14,625 nucleotides of DNA from Nostoc sp. GT001. GTDB taxonomy: Bacteria; Cyanobacteriota; Cyanobacteriia; Cyanobacteriales; Nostocaceae. The notes beneath the pieces are model-generated. The model did no database searches, was not told the origin of the DNA, and worked only from the letters and a program-made list of their open reading frames with translations. Position 1 is the stretch's first letter; every line of letters begins with the position of its first letter. The stretch lies in the NCBI RefSeq assembly GCF_030382115.1, contig NZ_JAUDRJ010000003.1:5900842-5915466 (forward strand), given 5' to 3'. Below, piece after piece: positions 1 through 7,202 of the stretch. Position numbers and translations under genes: made by a program.

Positions 1-2
1 TT

Positions 3-407
3 CTAAAAAGGTATCCGTAACCAACGAATCACAGCATCATAGAAACGATCACGCCATGAAGGAGTACGCCAATTTTTACCCTGGTATTGTTCCACTAACT
101 GGCGTCCCAAGGGAGTGAGACGAAAACTATCTGTAATTCCCTGACCATCGACTTCTCGGCGCAATACACCTACTTGAATCAACCAGCCCAAAGCGTCATC
201 ACAGGCTAATTCTGATAAAGGGCGTTTAGTATAACCCTGCTTGAGTCCATTTTCCAGAGCGATCGCAGTTACTGATACACTCTGATGACCCATCATTTCA
301 AATAAAGATACATTAAAAGGCGAACACACTAGCGATCGCTCGGCTCTTTCTACTGTGCTTTGAGGATAGACAAAAATATTTGGGTTTTGGGAATCAACAG
401 CAGCCAT
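3..407 (-). CDS. Conserved hypothetical protein, winged-helix-like, 134 aa
   Basis: Small soluble protein with no signal peptide or membrane segment. The stop codon (TAG) lies at 3-5, so the gene is complete. The middle and C-terminal half (about residues 66-110) reads like the end of a winged-helix domain: a helix with DDALGWLIQVGVLRRE followed by a beta-wing ending in FRLTPLGRQLVEQ, a pattern shared by many small DNA-binding proteins. The tail is basic and aromatic (SWRDRFYDAVIRWLRIPF). It contains two HIP1 sites in its coding DNA, so it is native. It is divergent from the peroxiredoxin gene across a 194-base AT-rich gap. I do not recognise a characterised function; it resembles the uncharacterised small protein families conserved among cyanobacteria. 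DNA binding is inference from the pattern only. Confidence 0.8.
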   Translation of the reverse strand: MAAVDSQNPNIFVYPQSTVERAERSLVCSPFNVSLFEMMGHQSVSVTAIALENGLKQGYTKRPLSELACDDALGWLIQVGVLRREVDGQGITDSFRLTPLGRQLVEQYQGKNWRTPSWRDRFYDAVIRWLRIPF

Positions 408-601
408 TGTGTATTGGTAGAAATTTTTCTTCTAACAAAGATTAATTTAAGAATATATTTTTTCTTGTACCAAATACCCCATTAAACCAAAATTAGTTAC
501 CTAAAGTGTATTTATCCTATTTTTTAGTAATTATATTTAAACATTATAAATTAATGTAAAATTTCAAGTGCATCAACAATCTGAAACAGGAAAGGTTAAT
601 T
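408..601. promoter_or_regulatory. Divergent AT-rich promoter region
   Basis: This 194-base gap lies between two divergently transcribed genes and is strongly AT-rich. For the plus-strand peroxiredoxin gene, an extended -10-like TGTAAAAT ends at 562 and a good ribosome binding site (AGGAAAGG, 588-595) sits six bases before the ATG. I see no convincing -35 box and no clear promoter for the minus-strand gene. Confidence 0.35.
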
Positions 602-1039
602 ATGCCTCTAGCAGTTGGTACGGATGCACCTGCATTTACCGCCAAAGATACAAACGGCAATACAGTCTCGTTATCTGATTTTGCCGGAAAGACGGTTGTT
701 TTGTATTTTTACCCCAAAGATGACACGCCAGGCTGCACCAAACAAGCCTGTAGTTTTCGGGATGCCCAGTCTCAATATCAAGGTAAAGATATTGTCATCT
801 TGGGAGTCAGTGCAGATGATGAAGTCTCCCATCAAGCATTCACCCAAAAATATAATTTGAATTTTCCCCTACTGGCTGACAGCGACAAATCCCTCATCAA
901 AGCTTTCGATGTGGATGGCGGCGGTTATGCCAAGCGCGTCACCTACGTAATTGACCCCAGCGGCAAAATTACCCATGTTGACGCTAATGTAAATACCAGC
1001 AACCATGCTAGCGATATTTTAGCTGCACTTGGGCTGTAG
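602..1039 (+). CDS. bcp: Peroxiredoxin, PrxQ/Bcp type
   Basis: Thiol peroxidase of the AhpC/TSA superfamily that reduces hydrogen peroxide and organic hydroperoxides using thioredoxin as electron donor. The protein is 145 aa, normal for the family. The peroxidatic motif DTPGCTKQACSFRD has the peroxidatic cysteine at C45 and the resolving cysteine at C50, the Cys-X4-Cys spacing that defines atypical 2-Cys PrxQ/Bcp enzymes. The thioredoxin-like core is intact (YFYPKDD about residues 35-41, then the VILGVSADD strand and YVIDPSGKI). There is no signal peptide, so it is cytosolic. The start has a strong AGGAAAGG ribosome binding site. It is a single-gene transcript ending at the hairpin at 1080-1103. 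Cyanobacteria usually carry several PrxQ copies, so which one this is cannot be told from the window. Confidence 0.95.
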   Translation: MPLAVGTDAPAFTAKDTNGNTVSLSDFAGKTVVLYFYPKDDTPGCTKQACSFRDAQSQYQGKDIVILGVSADDEVSHQAFTQKYNLNFPLLADSDKSLIKAFDVDGGGYAKRVTYVIDPSGKITHVDANVNTSNHASDILAALGL

Positions 1040-1079
1040 TTTTTTACCTGATAATTCAGGATTTTTTAAATAGTCTTAG

Positions 1080-1113
1080 CCCCAAGCTTCTAGAGGCTTG
1101 GGGTTCTTTGTTT
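1080..1113 (+). terminator. Intrinsic terminator after the peroxiredoxin gene
   Basis: Arms CCCCAAGC (1080-1087) and GCTTGGGG (1096-1103) form a perfect 8-bp stem with an 8-base loop, followed by the T-rich TTCTTTGTTT. It lies 40 bases after the stop codon. It also sits just past the stop of the convergent exported-protein gene, but in that direction the T run is poor, so it probably works mainly on the plus strand. Confidence 0.8.
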
Positions 1114-1116
1114 GAT

Positions 1117-1515
1117 TCAGTTACCTGATGGTGGTGTCACCAATGGCGGCGTAACTGATGGTTGTGTAACCGTTGGCAAACTGAGGGTAGGTTGCTGTTG
1201 TTGACCTTGAATTAGTTTTTGTTGCCTTGCTTTAAAGGCTGCTGCTGCTGAGTTGAGTTCTTCGTTCTGTTGGTTAGAATCCCAGTTGAGATTCCCGAAA
1301 TTTGCCCGATGAATCAGATCGAACATATTGAAATTGTCTGAGTTTGAACGGGCGAAAGGATCGGTATTTTGGTCTGTTGTACTATTGCTGGGGAAAGCAT
1401 CCGTTGGGCTGCTGATTTGAGCGGAACTTGGTTGAGCCATAAGCAAGGAAGCAAAGCTAATTCCTGCTGCCGTAGCTAGAAAGAGTCTAGTAATTTGTAA
1501 AAATGGTTTTTTCAT
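1117..1515 (-). CDS. Small exported Pro/Gln-rich hypothetical protein
   Basis: A 132-aa protein with a clear Sec signal peptide: basic MKKPFLQITR, a hydrophobic stretch to about residue 26, and probable cleavage near SSAQ (residues 30-33). The mature part is low in hydrophobicity: a Ser/Asn/Asp/Thr-rich section (about 34-60), a short middle with FDLIHRANFGNLNWDSNQQNEE, an Ala/Gln stretch (AAAAFKARQQKLIQGQQQQ) and a Pro/Thr/Val tail with repeated VTPP-like units. It has no cysteine pair or enzymatic motif. It starts 39 bases after the permease stop on the same strand and could be the last gene of that operon, or separately expressed. A role as a periplasmic or cell-wall-associated accessory is inference; I do not recognise the family. 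Confidence 0.8.
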   Translation of the reverse strand: MKKPFLQITRLFLATAAGISFASLLMAQPSSAQISSPTDAFPSNSTTDQNTDPFARSNSDNFNMFDLIHRANFGNLNWDSNQQNEELNSAAAAFKARQQKLIQGQQQQPTLSLPTVTQPSVTPPLVTPPSGN

Positions 1516-1554
1516 GGGTTTTGACCCTAAATAAAATTGATCTATTTTATCTTT

Positions 1555-2442
1555 TTAAGCCAGAGTCCGCCGCAGTTGGGGTTGAATACTTAGCAAGGCG
1601 ACTAGGGCAAAGCCAAACAACACCAGCAATGCTCCCCCAAAGGTAACATCGCCCCAAGGAGCTTGCATAACTACACTACTTAGTGCCCAATTACTATGGA
1701 AATATAGATAGCGAATTGGTTCGATCGCATAGCTGAGAGGATTTAGAGTAGCTACAACCTGCAACCACTGAGGCATGAAGGATAGAGGTGCTAAAGCTGT
1801 ACTAGCAAACAATAATGGGAGGTTGGTGACGAAAATCACTGCAATCAATTCAATGTGGCCGGGTAAAGCGAAAGCTAAACCGAGAGAGATAGCTGTTACA
1901 CCCAAAGCTAAGAGTAAAACAATTAGAGCGATCGCACTTAAACCCGCTACATCGGGTAGTCCAGCCCCCAAGAACGCCGCTGCTGCTACAATTACAGCTG
2001 CTTGTAACAAACTTTGGCTGATGATAAAGATGGCTGAGGCAAAAACAATGGAAAATCGTGATGCTAACGGTGCTACCAGCAAACGATTCAAAAAGCCGAA
2101 TTCGCGGTCAAACATTACAGGTAAACCAGCATTCAGCGCCCCAGCAAAGGCTGTAAACACAATGATGCCAGCAGCCAAAAATTGACCGTAATTTGTTGTA
2201 TTGCCAAATATACCTTTGGGAGCATTTTGGAACAAAGCACCAAATAGCACTAACCACATTACTGGCTGAATAATTCCAGCGACTAAAGATGAGGGACGGC
2301 GTTGCAACTGAATAAACAAGCGACGAGTTAAAGCCAACGTCTCTTGTACCAATTCACCGAAAAAGTTAGGTGCAGTATTAGTATCTACTTGTGGCGATGC
2401 TAATGGTTGCCAATTGATATCAGATTTAGGAGTAACACTCAT
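1555..2442 (-). CDS. ABC-2 type transporter permease (DrrB-like)
   Basis: Membrane subunit of an ABC exporter, 295 aa. A cytoplasmic N-terminus of about 50 residues leads into about six hydrophobic segments: near 52-75 (SSLVAGIIQPVMWLVLFGAL), 88-110, 132-158, 165-190, 195-220 and 265-287. The family features are the QPVMWLVLFG first helix, the MFDREFGFLNRLLVAPL stretch after helix 2 and the LNPLSYAIEPIRYLYF segment near residue 235, all typical of the daunorubicin-resistance/ABC-2 permeases. It follows the ATPase gene on the same strand after a 105-base gap filled by a dispersed repeat, and would pair with that ATPase. No Shine-Dalgarno sequence is visible: the start abuts ATTTTGG heptad repeats. 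The substrate (drug, lipid or glycolipid) cannot be read from the sequence. Confidence 0.92.
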   Translation of the reverse strand: MSVTPKSDINWQPLASPQVDTNTAPNFFGELVQETLALTRRLFIQLQRRPSSLVAGIIQPVMWLVLFGALFQNAPKGIFGNTTNYGQFLAAGIIVFTAFAGALNAGLPVMFDREFGFLNRLLVAPLASRFSIVFASAIFIISQSLLQAAVIVAAAAFLGAGLPDVAGLSAIALIVLLLALGVTAISLGLAFALPGHIELIAVIFVTNLPLLFASTALAPLSFMPQWLQVVATLNPLSYAIEPIRYLYFHSNWALSSVVMQAPWGDVTFGGALLVLFGFALVALLSIQPQLRRTLA

Positions 2443-2446
2443 AGCA

Positions 2447-2547
2447 ATTTTGGATTTTGGATTTTGGATTTTAGATTGGGCACAAGAGGCAGAGGTGCGG
2501 AGGGGAAAGACTTACTGCTACTGCTCCCCTGCTCCCCTGCTCCCTAC
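2447..2547 (-). repeat. Composite dispersed intergenic repeat, copy 1
   Basis: Fills the gap between the ATPase stop and the permease start. Read on the minus strand it has a G-rich arm (AGCAGGGG units, 2524-2543), the core AGTAAGTCTTTCC, a C-rich arm with CCTCTGCCTCTT, then CCCAAT and four seven-base units ATTTTGG/ATTTTAG (2447-2474, plus-strand wording). The same block order recurs at 12034-12134. The G-rich and C-rich arms can pair, so the RNA may fold between the two cistrons. Confidence 0.8.
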
Positions 2548-3567
2548 CTATCTCATATTCTGCTTCTTTTCAGCTTTGGGATCGCGGGTGGCGACGGCTG
2601 CGAGTTCTGCATCCAATAAGGTGCGTCCTGTGGCAGCGAGATAAACGTCATCAAGGCTGGGGCGAGATTGGGCGATGCCAAATATGGGCAAGCCAGCGGT
2701 ATTCAGCGATTGCTGTATGTTAGTAAGAACATCATTCTGAGGTGTCACTACCAAGTTGAGCGAATTACCTTGAGCGCTGTTGATGATGACTTCTTGGACA
2801 AAGGGCAAAGGTTTCAGGAGGTTTTTAGCTTTCTCAGCTTCCTCAATGGGGGAAAACTCGCGGATTCGCAAGGTGATGCGATCGCCCCCTACTTGATCTT
2901 TCAATTGCGAAGGTGTACCACTTGCAATTACAACGCCGCGATCTATAATTGCCACGCGATCGGCTAAAGCGTCAATTTCTTCTAAATAATGGCTGGTAAT
3001 TACTACCGTCGTCCCAGAGGCGCGTAATTTTCTCAGGAAATCCCATACCACAAAACGAGTTTCTATGTCAAGTCCCACAGTTGGCTCGTCCAACACCAAA
3101 ACATCCGGTGCATGGAGCAACCCGGCAGCCAAGTCTAGGCGCTTGCGTAAACCGCCTGAGTAGGTTCCTGTCTTTTTGTTAGCGTATTCTTGCAAACCGA
3201 GTAAATCTAATACCGTTTCAATACGCTGTTTGGCTACTGCGCCTGGAAGGTGATAAAGTGCTGCTTGTAATTGCAGCAGTTCTTTTCCGGTCAACACCTT
3301 ATCTATAGCGACTTCCTGAGCTACGTAGCCTAGTCGTTGTCTTGCCACTCTGGGATTATCTAACACAGAGATGCCAGATACTTCGATAATGCCTGCATCC
3401 GGTGTGGTCAGCGTACACAAAGCACGCAAGGTAGTAGTTTTCCCAGCACCGTTGGGGCCAAGTAAACCAAAAATTTCTCCTGGTTCTACCTGAAAGGAAA
3501 CATCTTGGACGGCAACCACTGTACCGTAACGTTTTTGCAGATTTTGAATTAAAACGGCGGGAGCCAT
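2548..3567 (-). CDS. ABC transporter ATP-binding protein (DrrA-like)
   Basis: Nucleotide-binding subunit that powers an ABC-2 exporter, 339 aa from the ATG at 3567. A TTG at 3591 would add eight residues, but ATG followed by APAVLIQNLQKRYG is the usual family start and has GGGGA upstream. Visible motifs: Walker A GPNGAGKT (37-44), Q-loop region after it (LGYVAQEVA), ABC signature SGGLRKRLDLA (from residue 137), Walker B VLVLDEPT (about 157-164), and the H-loop VVITSHYLEE. A C-terminal extension of about 100 residues ends with SRPSLDDVYLAATGRT, the conserved tail of the daunorubicin-resistance ATPase family. All catalytic residues are present. It is the first gene of the ATPase-permease unit and partners the downstream permease. 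The substrate is unknown. Confidence 0.95.
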   Translation of the reverse strand: MAPAVLIQNLQKRYGTVVAVQDVSFQVEPGEIFGLLGPNGAGKTTTLRALCTLTTPDAGIIEVSGISVLDNPRVARQRLGYVAQEVAIDKVLTGKELLQLQAALYHLPGAVAKQRIETVLDLLGLQEYANKKTGTYSGGLRKRLDLAAGLLHAPDVLVLDEPTVGLDIETRFVVWDFLRKLRASGTTVVITSHYLEEIDALADRVAIIDRGVVIASGTPSQLKDQVGGDRITLRIREFSPIEEAEKAKNLLKPLPFVQEVIINSAQGNSLNLVVTPQNDVLTNIQQSLNTAGLPIFGIAQSRPSLDDVYLAATGRTLLDAELAAVATRDPKAEKKQNMR

Positions 3568-3637
3568 GACAGCCGATCCCCAACTATACAAATCTCAATA
3601 AAGTCTATCCTTATTGTAGAAGGTAGAGAGCAAGGAA

Positions 3638-3684
3638 ATAGCGCATGAGCGAAAATCTGTAAATAAGTTCGCTTCATGCGCTAT
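3638..3684 (-). terminator. Long inverted repeat between the PEP-CTERM and ABC genes
   Basis: Arms 3638-3653 (core AGCGCATGAGCGAA) and 3668-3684 pair over 16 bp with a single bulged base and a 14-base loop. It lies just after the PEP-CTERM gene stop and 70 bases before the ATPase start, all on the minus strand. It could end the PEP-CTERM transcript, but only a weak T run (TTTCC) follows on the minus strand, so a terminator role is moderate; it could instead be an mRNA-stabilising or operator element. Confidence 0.5.
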
Positions 3685-3702
3685 GCTGCCAAAAATTTTT
3701 AA

Positions 3703-4683
3703 TTATTCTAAACAAGTTGTTTGATTGCGTTTGTAGCGAAACAAACCAAATACTACAGCAATTAATCCTAAACCTGGAAGATTTGCAGGCTCTGGAACCT
3801 TACGAGTGGGAGGCTTAGGCGGATTATAGTACTTCGTTGGGACATCTGGCAGATCGCCATTAAATAGATAGTTGTGAGACTCACCATTTCCTGTCAAAGA
3901 AGCTACCACGACATTGCCGTTAATTTGACCGTTATTGAAATTGAAATTAGCCAAAGGCGCAAGAATACTACCTTGAATGCCAATGCTACTGGCAGTTAGG
4001 TTTGTCGCTTCATAAAAGTTATAGATTACTTTTTGTTTATCTGCGCCAATGATATTAAACCCAAAGTTTTGTAGTGACACATCCTTACCGCTGATATTGA
4101 CAACGATAGTTGAATTTGCGTCCCCCTTTATTTCAAAATAGTTTGTCTTGGAGACAGATGAGCCTGCAAGATTAAAAACATTGAAAGCAGTACCACTGCC
4201 ACTAAGGTTAATAGCACCCCAAGGTTGAACTGTTGTGTTACCAGTAGGAGTCAAGGTTGCCAAATATTCAGATAACCCTCGAAGTTGTTTCCCTGCTTCA
4301 TTGAAGTCAATGGGATTACCCTGGCTGAGAGTTCCTTGGGGAAATCCTACATTGCTAGATACATTGGCGCTGCCTCCATAGACAGCATTACCGTGGTAGA
4401 CTTGACCGTTACTCAGAGTTAAATTCTGTCCAGCGACTACTACGTTGCCGCTATTACCAGAAAGTCTGCTTCCAAGTCCGCCGACGAAATTTATGTTACC
4501 GCCAGCAGCAACTTTTCCTTCGATATCTGTATATTTTTGAGAGATATCTCCCAAAACAAATACATTGTAGTCAGAGGCAGCGCCTAACTCAACTGCATTC
4601 GCTCTTGCTGAGAAACCCAGCGCTAGAGTGACTACAATCGGAGCTGCTATTTGCCCCCAAATATAATAGGTTTTTGATTTCAT
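3703..4683 (-). CDS. Secreted choice-of-anchor A protein with PEP-CTERM sorting tail
   Basis: Exported surface or matrix protein, 326 aa. The N-terminal signal peptide ends near residue 30 (hydrophobic VVTLALGFSA, then RANA). The choice-of-anchor A domain follows directly, recognisable from LGAASDYNVFVLGDI, the Gly/Asn-rich GKVAAGGNINFVGG and the NGQINGNVVVASLTG segment near the end, a beta-rich adhesin-like fold. The tail is KVPEP at about 295-299, a hydrophobic stretch (LPGLGLIAVVFGLF) and basic RYKRNQ, the classic PEP-CTERM signal processed by an exosortase. No exosortase or exopolysaccharide genes are nearby, as is common for scattered PEP-CTERM substrates. A 14-bp palindrome sits just before the start codon. 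The ligand or polymer it binds is unknown. Confidence 0.9.
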   Translation of the reverse strand: MKSKTYYIWGQIAAPIVVTLALGFSARANAVELGAASDYNVFVLGDISQKYTDIEGKVAAGGNINFVGGLGSRLSGNSGNVVVAGQNLTLSNGQVYHGNAVYGGSANVSSNVGFPQGTLSQGNPIDFNEAGKQLRGLSEYLATLTPTGNTTVQPWGAINLSGSGTAFNVFNLAGSSVSKTNYFEIKGDANSTIVVNISGKDVSLQNFGFNIIGADKQKVIYNFYEATNLTASSIGIQGSILAPLANFNFNNGQINGNVVVASLTGNGESHNYLFNGDLPDVPTKYYNPPKPPTRKVPEPANLPGLGLIAVVFGLFRYKRNQTTCLE

Positions 4684-4697
4684 CTTATAGTTTAGGA

Positions 4698-4711
4698 ATC
4701 ATCAAGATGAT
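4698..4711. promoter_or_regulatory. 14-bp palindrome upstream of the PEP-CTERM gene
   Basis: Arms ATCATC and GATGAT separated by two bases form a perfect palindrome 14 bases upstream of the ATG at 4683, overlapping the expected ribosome-binding region on the minus strand. It could be an operator half-site pair or a small mRNA structure. No strong Shine-Dalgarno sequence is present. Confidence 0.3.
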
Positions 4712-4825
4712 CCTATGGGTATAAATCAAAGATTGCACTAGTCTAGTAGCTATTTTTATTGAAGTTTCACACTGGTAGAACTACTATATATTTTTACCTA
4801 AATCATCTGAAAAACCGCACATTTA

Positions 4826-4870
4826 CTATTGACTTCATCAATTAAACTTTTATGAAGAAGAATTCAATAG
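4826..4870 (-). terminator. Possible two-part hairpin after the decarboxylase gene
   Basis: Outer arms CTATTGA (4826-4832) and TCAATAG (4864-4870) and inner arms CTTCAT (4833-4838) and ATGAAG (4852-4857) pair, with a six-base bulge on one side. It begins eight bases after the decarboxylase stop on the minus strand. There is no T run, so it is a weak terminator candidate or a structured 3' end. Confidence 0.3.
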
Positions 4871-4878
4871 TTATAACG

Positions 4879-6348
4879 TTATTTCACAACTTTCAAAGTT
4901 TTGAGGCTAATGTCATTGCAACCGCTGATAAATCCACCCATAGCCTGGATTTGTTGTAGATATTCAAGGACTGATATGGTGATGACTTCTCCCGGCATTA
5001 ACACAGGAATTCCTGGAGGATAGGGACAAACGATTTCAGCACAGATGCGTTTATTGGTTTGTGTCAAAGGTAGTATTTCACTGACAGCAAAAAAAGCTTC
5101 ACGGGGAGAAAGTTGTAAAGCATAATCTAGTGTTCTGTCTAGATTTAGCCAAACCTGGTTTTTAACAGTCAAGTTGCTTCGGCGATATTCTTTGGCGATG
5201 GTGGTGAAACCTTGCACTAATTGTTCAATATCGGCTGGAGTGTTGCCCAAACTAATGATAAAGGTGAGATGTTGCAGTGAGGCGAATTCAGCAGTAACAC
5301 CTAATTTTTCATCGAGAATTTCATCTGCTTCAAATCCGGTTAAACCTAAACCAGAAACAGTGACAGTTAGTCGCGTTTTGTCTAAAGTTACAAAGCCGGG
5401 AGATCCCCCCAAATGAGGCATTTCCAAAACTGATAATCCAGAAATTTGACTGATTCTGGTTCTAGCTTCTTCAGCAAGTTGCAGAGTGCGAGACATCAGC
5501 ATTTTTCCGTGGAGTGCCATTTGCTGACGCGCTGCATCTAAAGAAGCTAAAAGTAAATAACTAGGACTGGTAGATTGTACTAGCTGCAAAGCTTTACTGA
5601 TGCGATCGCCATCTATCCTATTACCTTGAATGTGCAGCATCGATGCCTGTGTCATTGCACCGAGTACCTTATGGATGGATTGTACAGTTAAATCTGCACC
5701 TGCGGCTAAAGCTGATGTTGGTAATTCGGGATGAAAGGCAAAGTGTGCGCCGTGTGCTTCATCTACTAGTAGAGGGATATTATATTGATGTGTAATATTG
5801 GCGATCGCACTCAAATCTCCACAAACACCGTAATATGTTGGATAAACTACCAACACTGCTTTCGCATCTGGATGTTGTTGGAGTGCAGATTGTACAGCGT
5901 TGGGCGTGATGCTGTGGGCAATATCTAAAACTGGATCGTATTCAGGGTTGAGAAAAATTGGTATTGCACCAGAGAGAATTAAACCTGCGATCGCAGAAGA
6001 ATGCACATTGCGAGGCAGAATAATTTTATCGCCTGTGCCACAGGTAGCCAAAATTGCCGCTTCAATCCCACAGGTAGAACCATTTACAAGAAACCATGTT
6101 TGCGAAGCGCCAAATGCTTCAGCCGCTAGTTGTTGGGCTTCTTGAATAACGCCTTGGGGTGCAAAGAGATTATCTAAATCTGCTAATTCGGTTAAATCAG
6201 CGCGAAAGACGGCTTTGCCAAGTAAGTCAGCCAAGGGTTGAGAAATTCCCTCACCTAGTTTATGTCCTGGGGTGTAAAAAGGCGCGTGATGTCTTGCTGC
6301 ATTAGCTTTTAAGGCATCTAATAAAGGTGTTTTGTTTTGATTGAGCAT
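4879..6348 (-). CDS. PLP-dependent Orn/Lys/Arg decarboxylase-family enzyme
   Basis: Fold-type I pyridoxal-phosphate enzyme of the Orn/Lys/Arg decarboxylase major-domain family, 489 aa. The family start is visible (PLLDALKANAARHHAPFYTPGHKLGEG), followed by the cofactor-binding fold: FLVNGSTCG (phosphate contact), LVDEAHGAHF (Asp for the pyridine nitrogen, about residue 190) and SIHKVLGAMTQ with the Schiff-base lysine at K227. The C-terminal domain contains ICAEIVCPYPPGIPVLMPGE, the conserved substrate-side motif of this family. The length matches the short Bacillus SpeA/YaaO-like and cyanobacterial forms, not the 700-aa E. coli inducible enzymes, so it lacks the response-regulator-like N-terminal domain. 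Likely role: decarboxylation of a basic amino acid for polyamine or related synthesis in the cytosol. The exact substrate (Arg, Lys or Orn) cannot be assigned by reading. Confidence 0.93.
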   Translation of the reverse strand: MLNQNKTPLLDALKANAARHHAPFYTPGHKLGEGISQPLADLLGKAVFRADLTELADLDNLFAPQGVIQEAQQLAAEAFGASQTWFLVNGSTCGIEAAILATCGTGDKIILPRNVHSSAIAGLILSGAIPIFLNPEYDPVLDIAHSITPNAVQSALQQHPDAKAVLVVYPTYYGVCGDLSAIANITHQYNIPLLVDEAHGAHFAFHPELPTSALAAGADLTVQSIHKVLGAMTQASMLHIQGNRIDGDRISKALQLVQSTSPSYLLLASLDAARQQMALHGKMLMSRTLQLAEEARTRISQISGLSVLEMPHLGGSPGFVTLDKTRLTVTVSGLGLTGFEADEILDEKLGVTAEFASLQHLTFIISLGNTPADIEQLVQGFTTIAKEYRRSNLTVKNQVWLNLDRTLDYALQLSPREAFFAVSEILPLTQTNKRICAEIVCPYPPGIPVLMPGEVITISVLEYLQQIQAMGGFISGCNDISLKTLKVVK

Positions 6349-6489
6349 TTAATAATTCGTAATTGAAGGTACAAGAAAGGTAAATTTATTAGTGTACAAA
6401 AATAAATTATTCCTGATGCACAGCATGAGGTAATAATTACGAATTACGAACTTGTACTGAGCGTAGCCGAAGTATTACGAATTATTCAC
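6349..6489. promoter_or_regulatory. Divergent gap with dispersed repeat
   Basis: The 141-base gap between the decarboxylase and dipeptidase starts. Both ends hold ATTACGAATTA-type sequence in opposite orientations (6350-6363 and 6433-6485), and the right half contains TGTACTGAGCGTAGCCGAAG (6453-6472), a wording common in Nostocales intergenic DNA. Its last part abuts the ATG at 6490 and leaves no Shine-Dalgarno sequence. No clear promoter boxes could be fixed. Confidence 0.5.
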
Positions 6490-7197
6490 ATGAGGCCTTA
6501 TCATCAAATCCCAATTTTCGAGTGTGGTGAACCGCTAATGGCGATTCCTCTAAAATTATTTGCGGTGGAATCTCCCCATCCTTATGAAAAATTAGGTGCG
6601 CCTTATGGCGATCGCTCTCCCTATTATCTCCGTCAAAGCGTCATTGAAAATTTGATCCAAGCGCAAAATTATCTTAATCTTCTGCATCCTAACTGGCGTA
6701 TCCAAATTTTTGATGCTTATCGCCCGATCGCAGTCCAGCAGTTTATGGTAGATTACAGCTTCACCCAAGCAGTGCGGGATAGGGGATTAACTGATGTGGA
6801 ATTATCCCCAAACCAACGCCAAGAGATTTGGGAAGCGGTTTATGCAATTTGGGCTGCACCAAGTTTAGATGAAAAAACTCCCCCTCCTCACAGTACTGGT
6901 GGGGCAGTAGATGTAACGTTGGTAGATGATGCAGGGCAAATAGTGAATATGGGTTCGCCAATTGATGAGATGTCAGAGCGATCGCATCCTAATTATTATG
7001 CCAATAGCGATCGCTCTGAAACCCAAAAGTATCATGCTCATCGTCAGCTATTGCGAGATGTAATGTTAAAAGCTGGCTTTCAACGCAATCCTAGAGAATG
7101 GTGGCATTTTTCTGTTGGCGATCAAATGTGGGCTTGGCTGAACAATGAATCTAATCCAGCCAATCCTGTCACAGCACGTTATGGACGGCTTACATAG
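6490..7197 (+). CDS. D-alanyl-D-alanine dipeptidase, VanX/DdpX-type (M15D)
   Basis: Zinc dipeptidase that hydrolyses D-Ala-D-Ala, 235 aa, about the family length. The metal site is intact: H134 and D141 in HSTGGAVD, then E203 (general base) and H206 (third zinc ligand) in EWWHFS. The substrate arginine lies in IFDAYRPIAVQQF (about residues 75-87). No signal peptide is present, fitting cytosolic recycling of the cell-wall dipeptide. The ATG at 6490 is preferred over the ATG at 6538 because RPYHQIPIFECGEPL is the conserved N-terminus. No vanH, vanA or regulator genes are nearby, so it is not part of a glycopeptide-resistance cluster; a peptidoglycan-turnover or nutrient role is more likely. Its stop lies five bases from the convergent TspO-family gene stop. 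Confidence 0.93.
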   Translation: MRPYHQIPIFECGEPLMAIPLKLFAVESPHPYEKLGAPYGDRSPYYLRQSVIENLIQAQNYLNLLHPNWRIQIFDAYRPIAVQQFMVDYSFTQAVRDRGLTDVELSPNQRQEIWEAVYAIWAAPSLDEKTPPPHSTGGAVDVTLVDDAGQIVNMGSPIDEMSERSHPNYYANSDRSETQKYHAHRQLLRDVMLKAGFQRNPREWWHFSVGDQMWAWLNNESNPANPVTARYGRLT

Positions 7198-7202
7198 ATG
7201 CG

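Noticed and set aside
1775..2185. Plus-strand open frame of 136 codons
   Set aside because: It is a shadow antisense to the ABC-2 permease, with low-complexity Lys/Ala composition and no family character.
3568..3591. TTG start adding eight residues to the ABC ATPase
   Set aside because: The ATG at 3567 matches the usual family N-terminus and has a GGGGA upstream.
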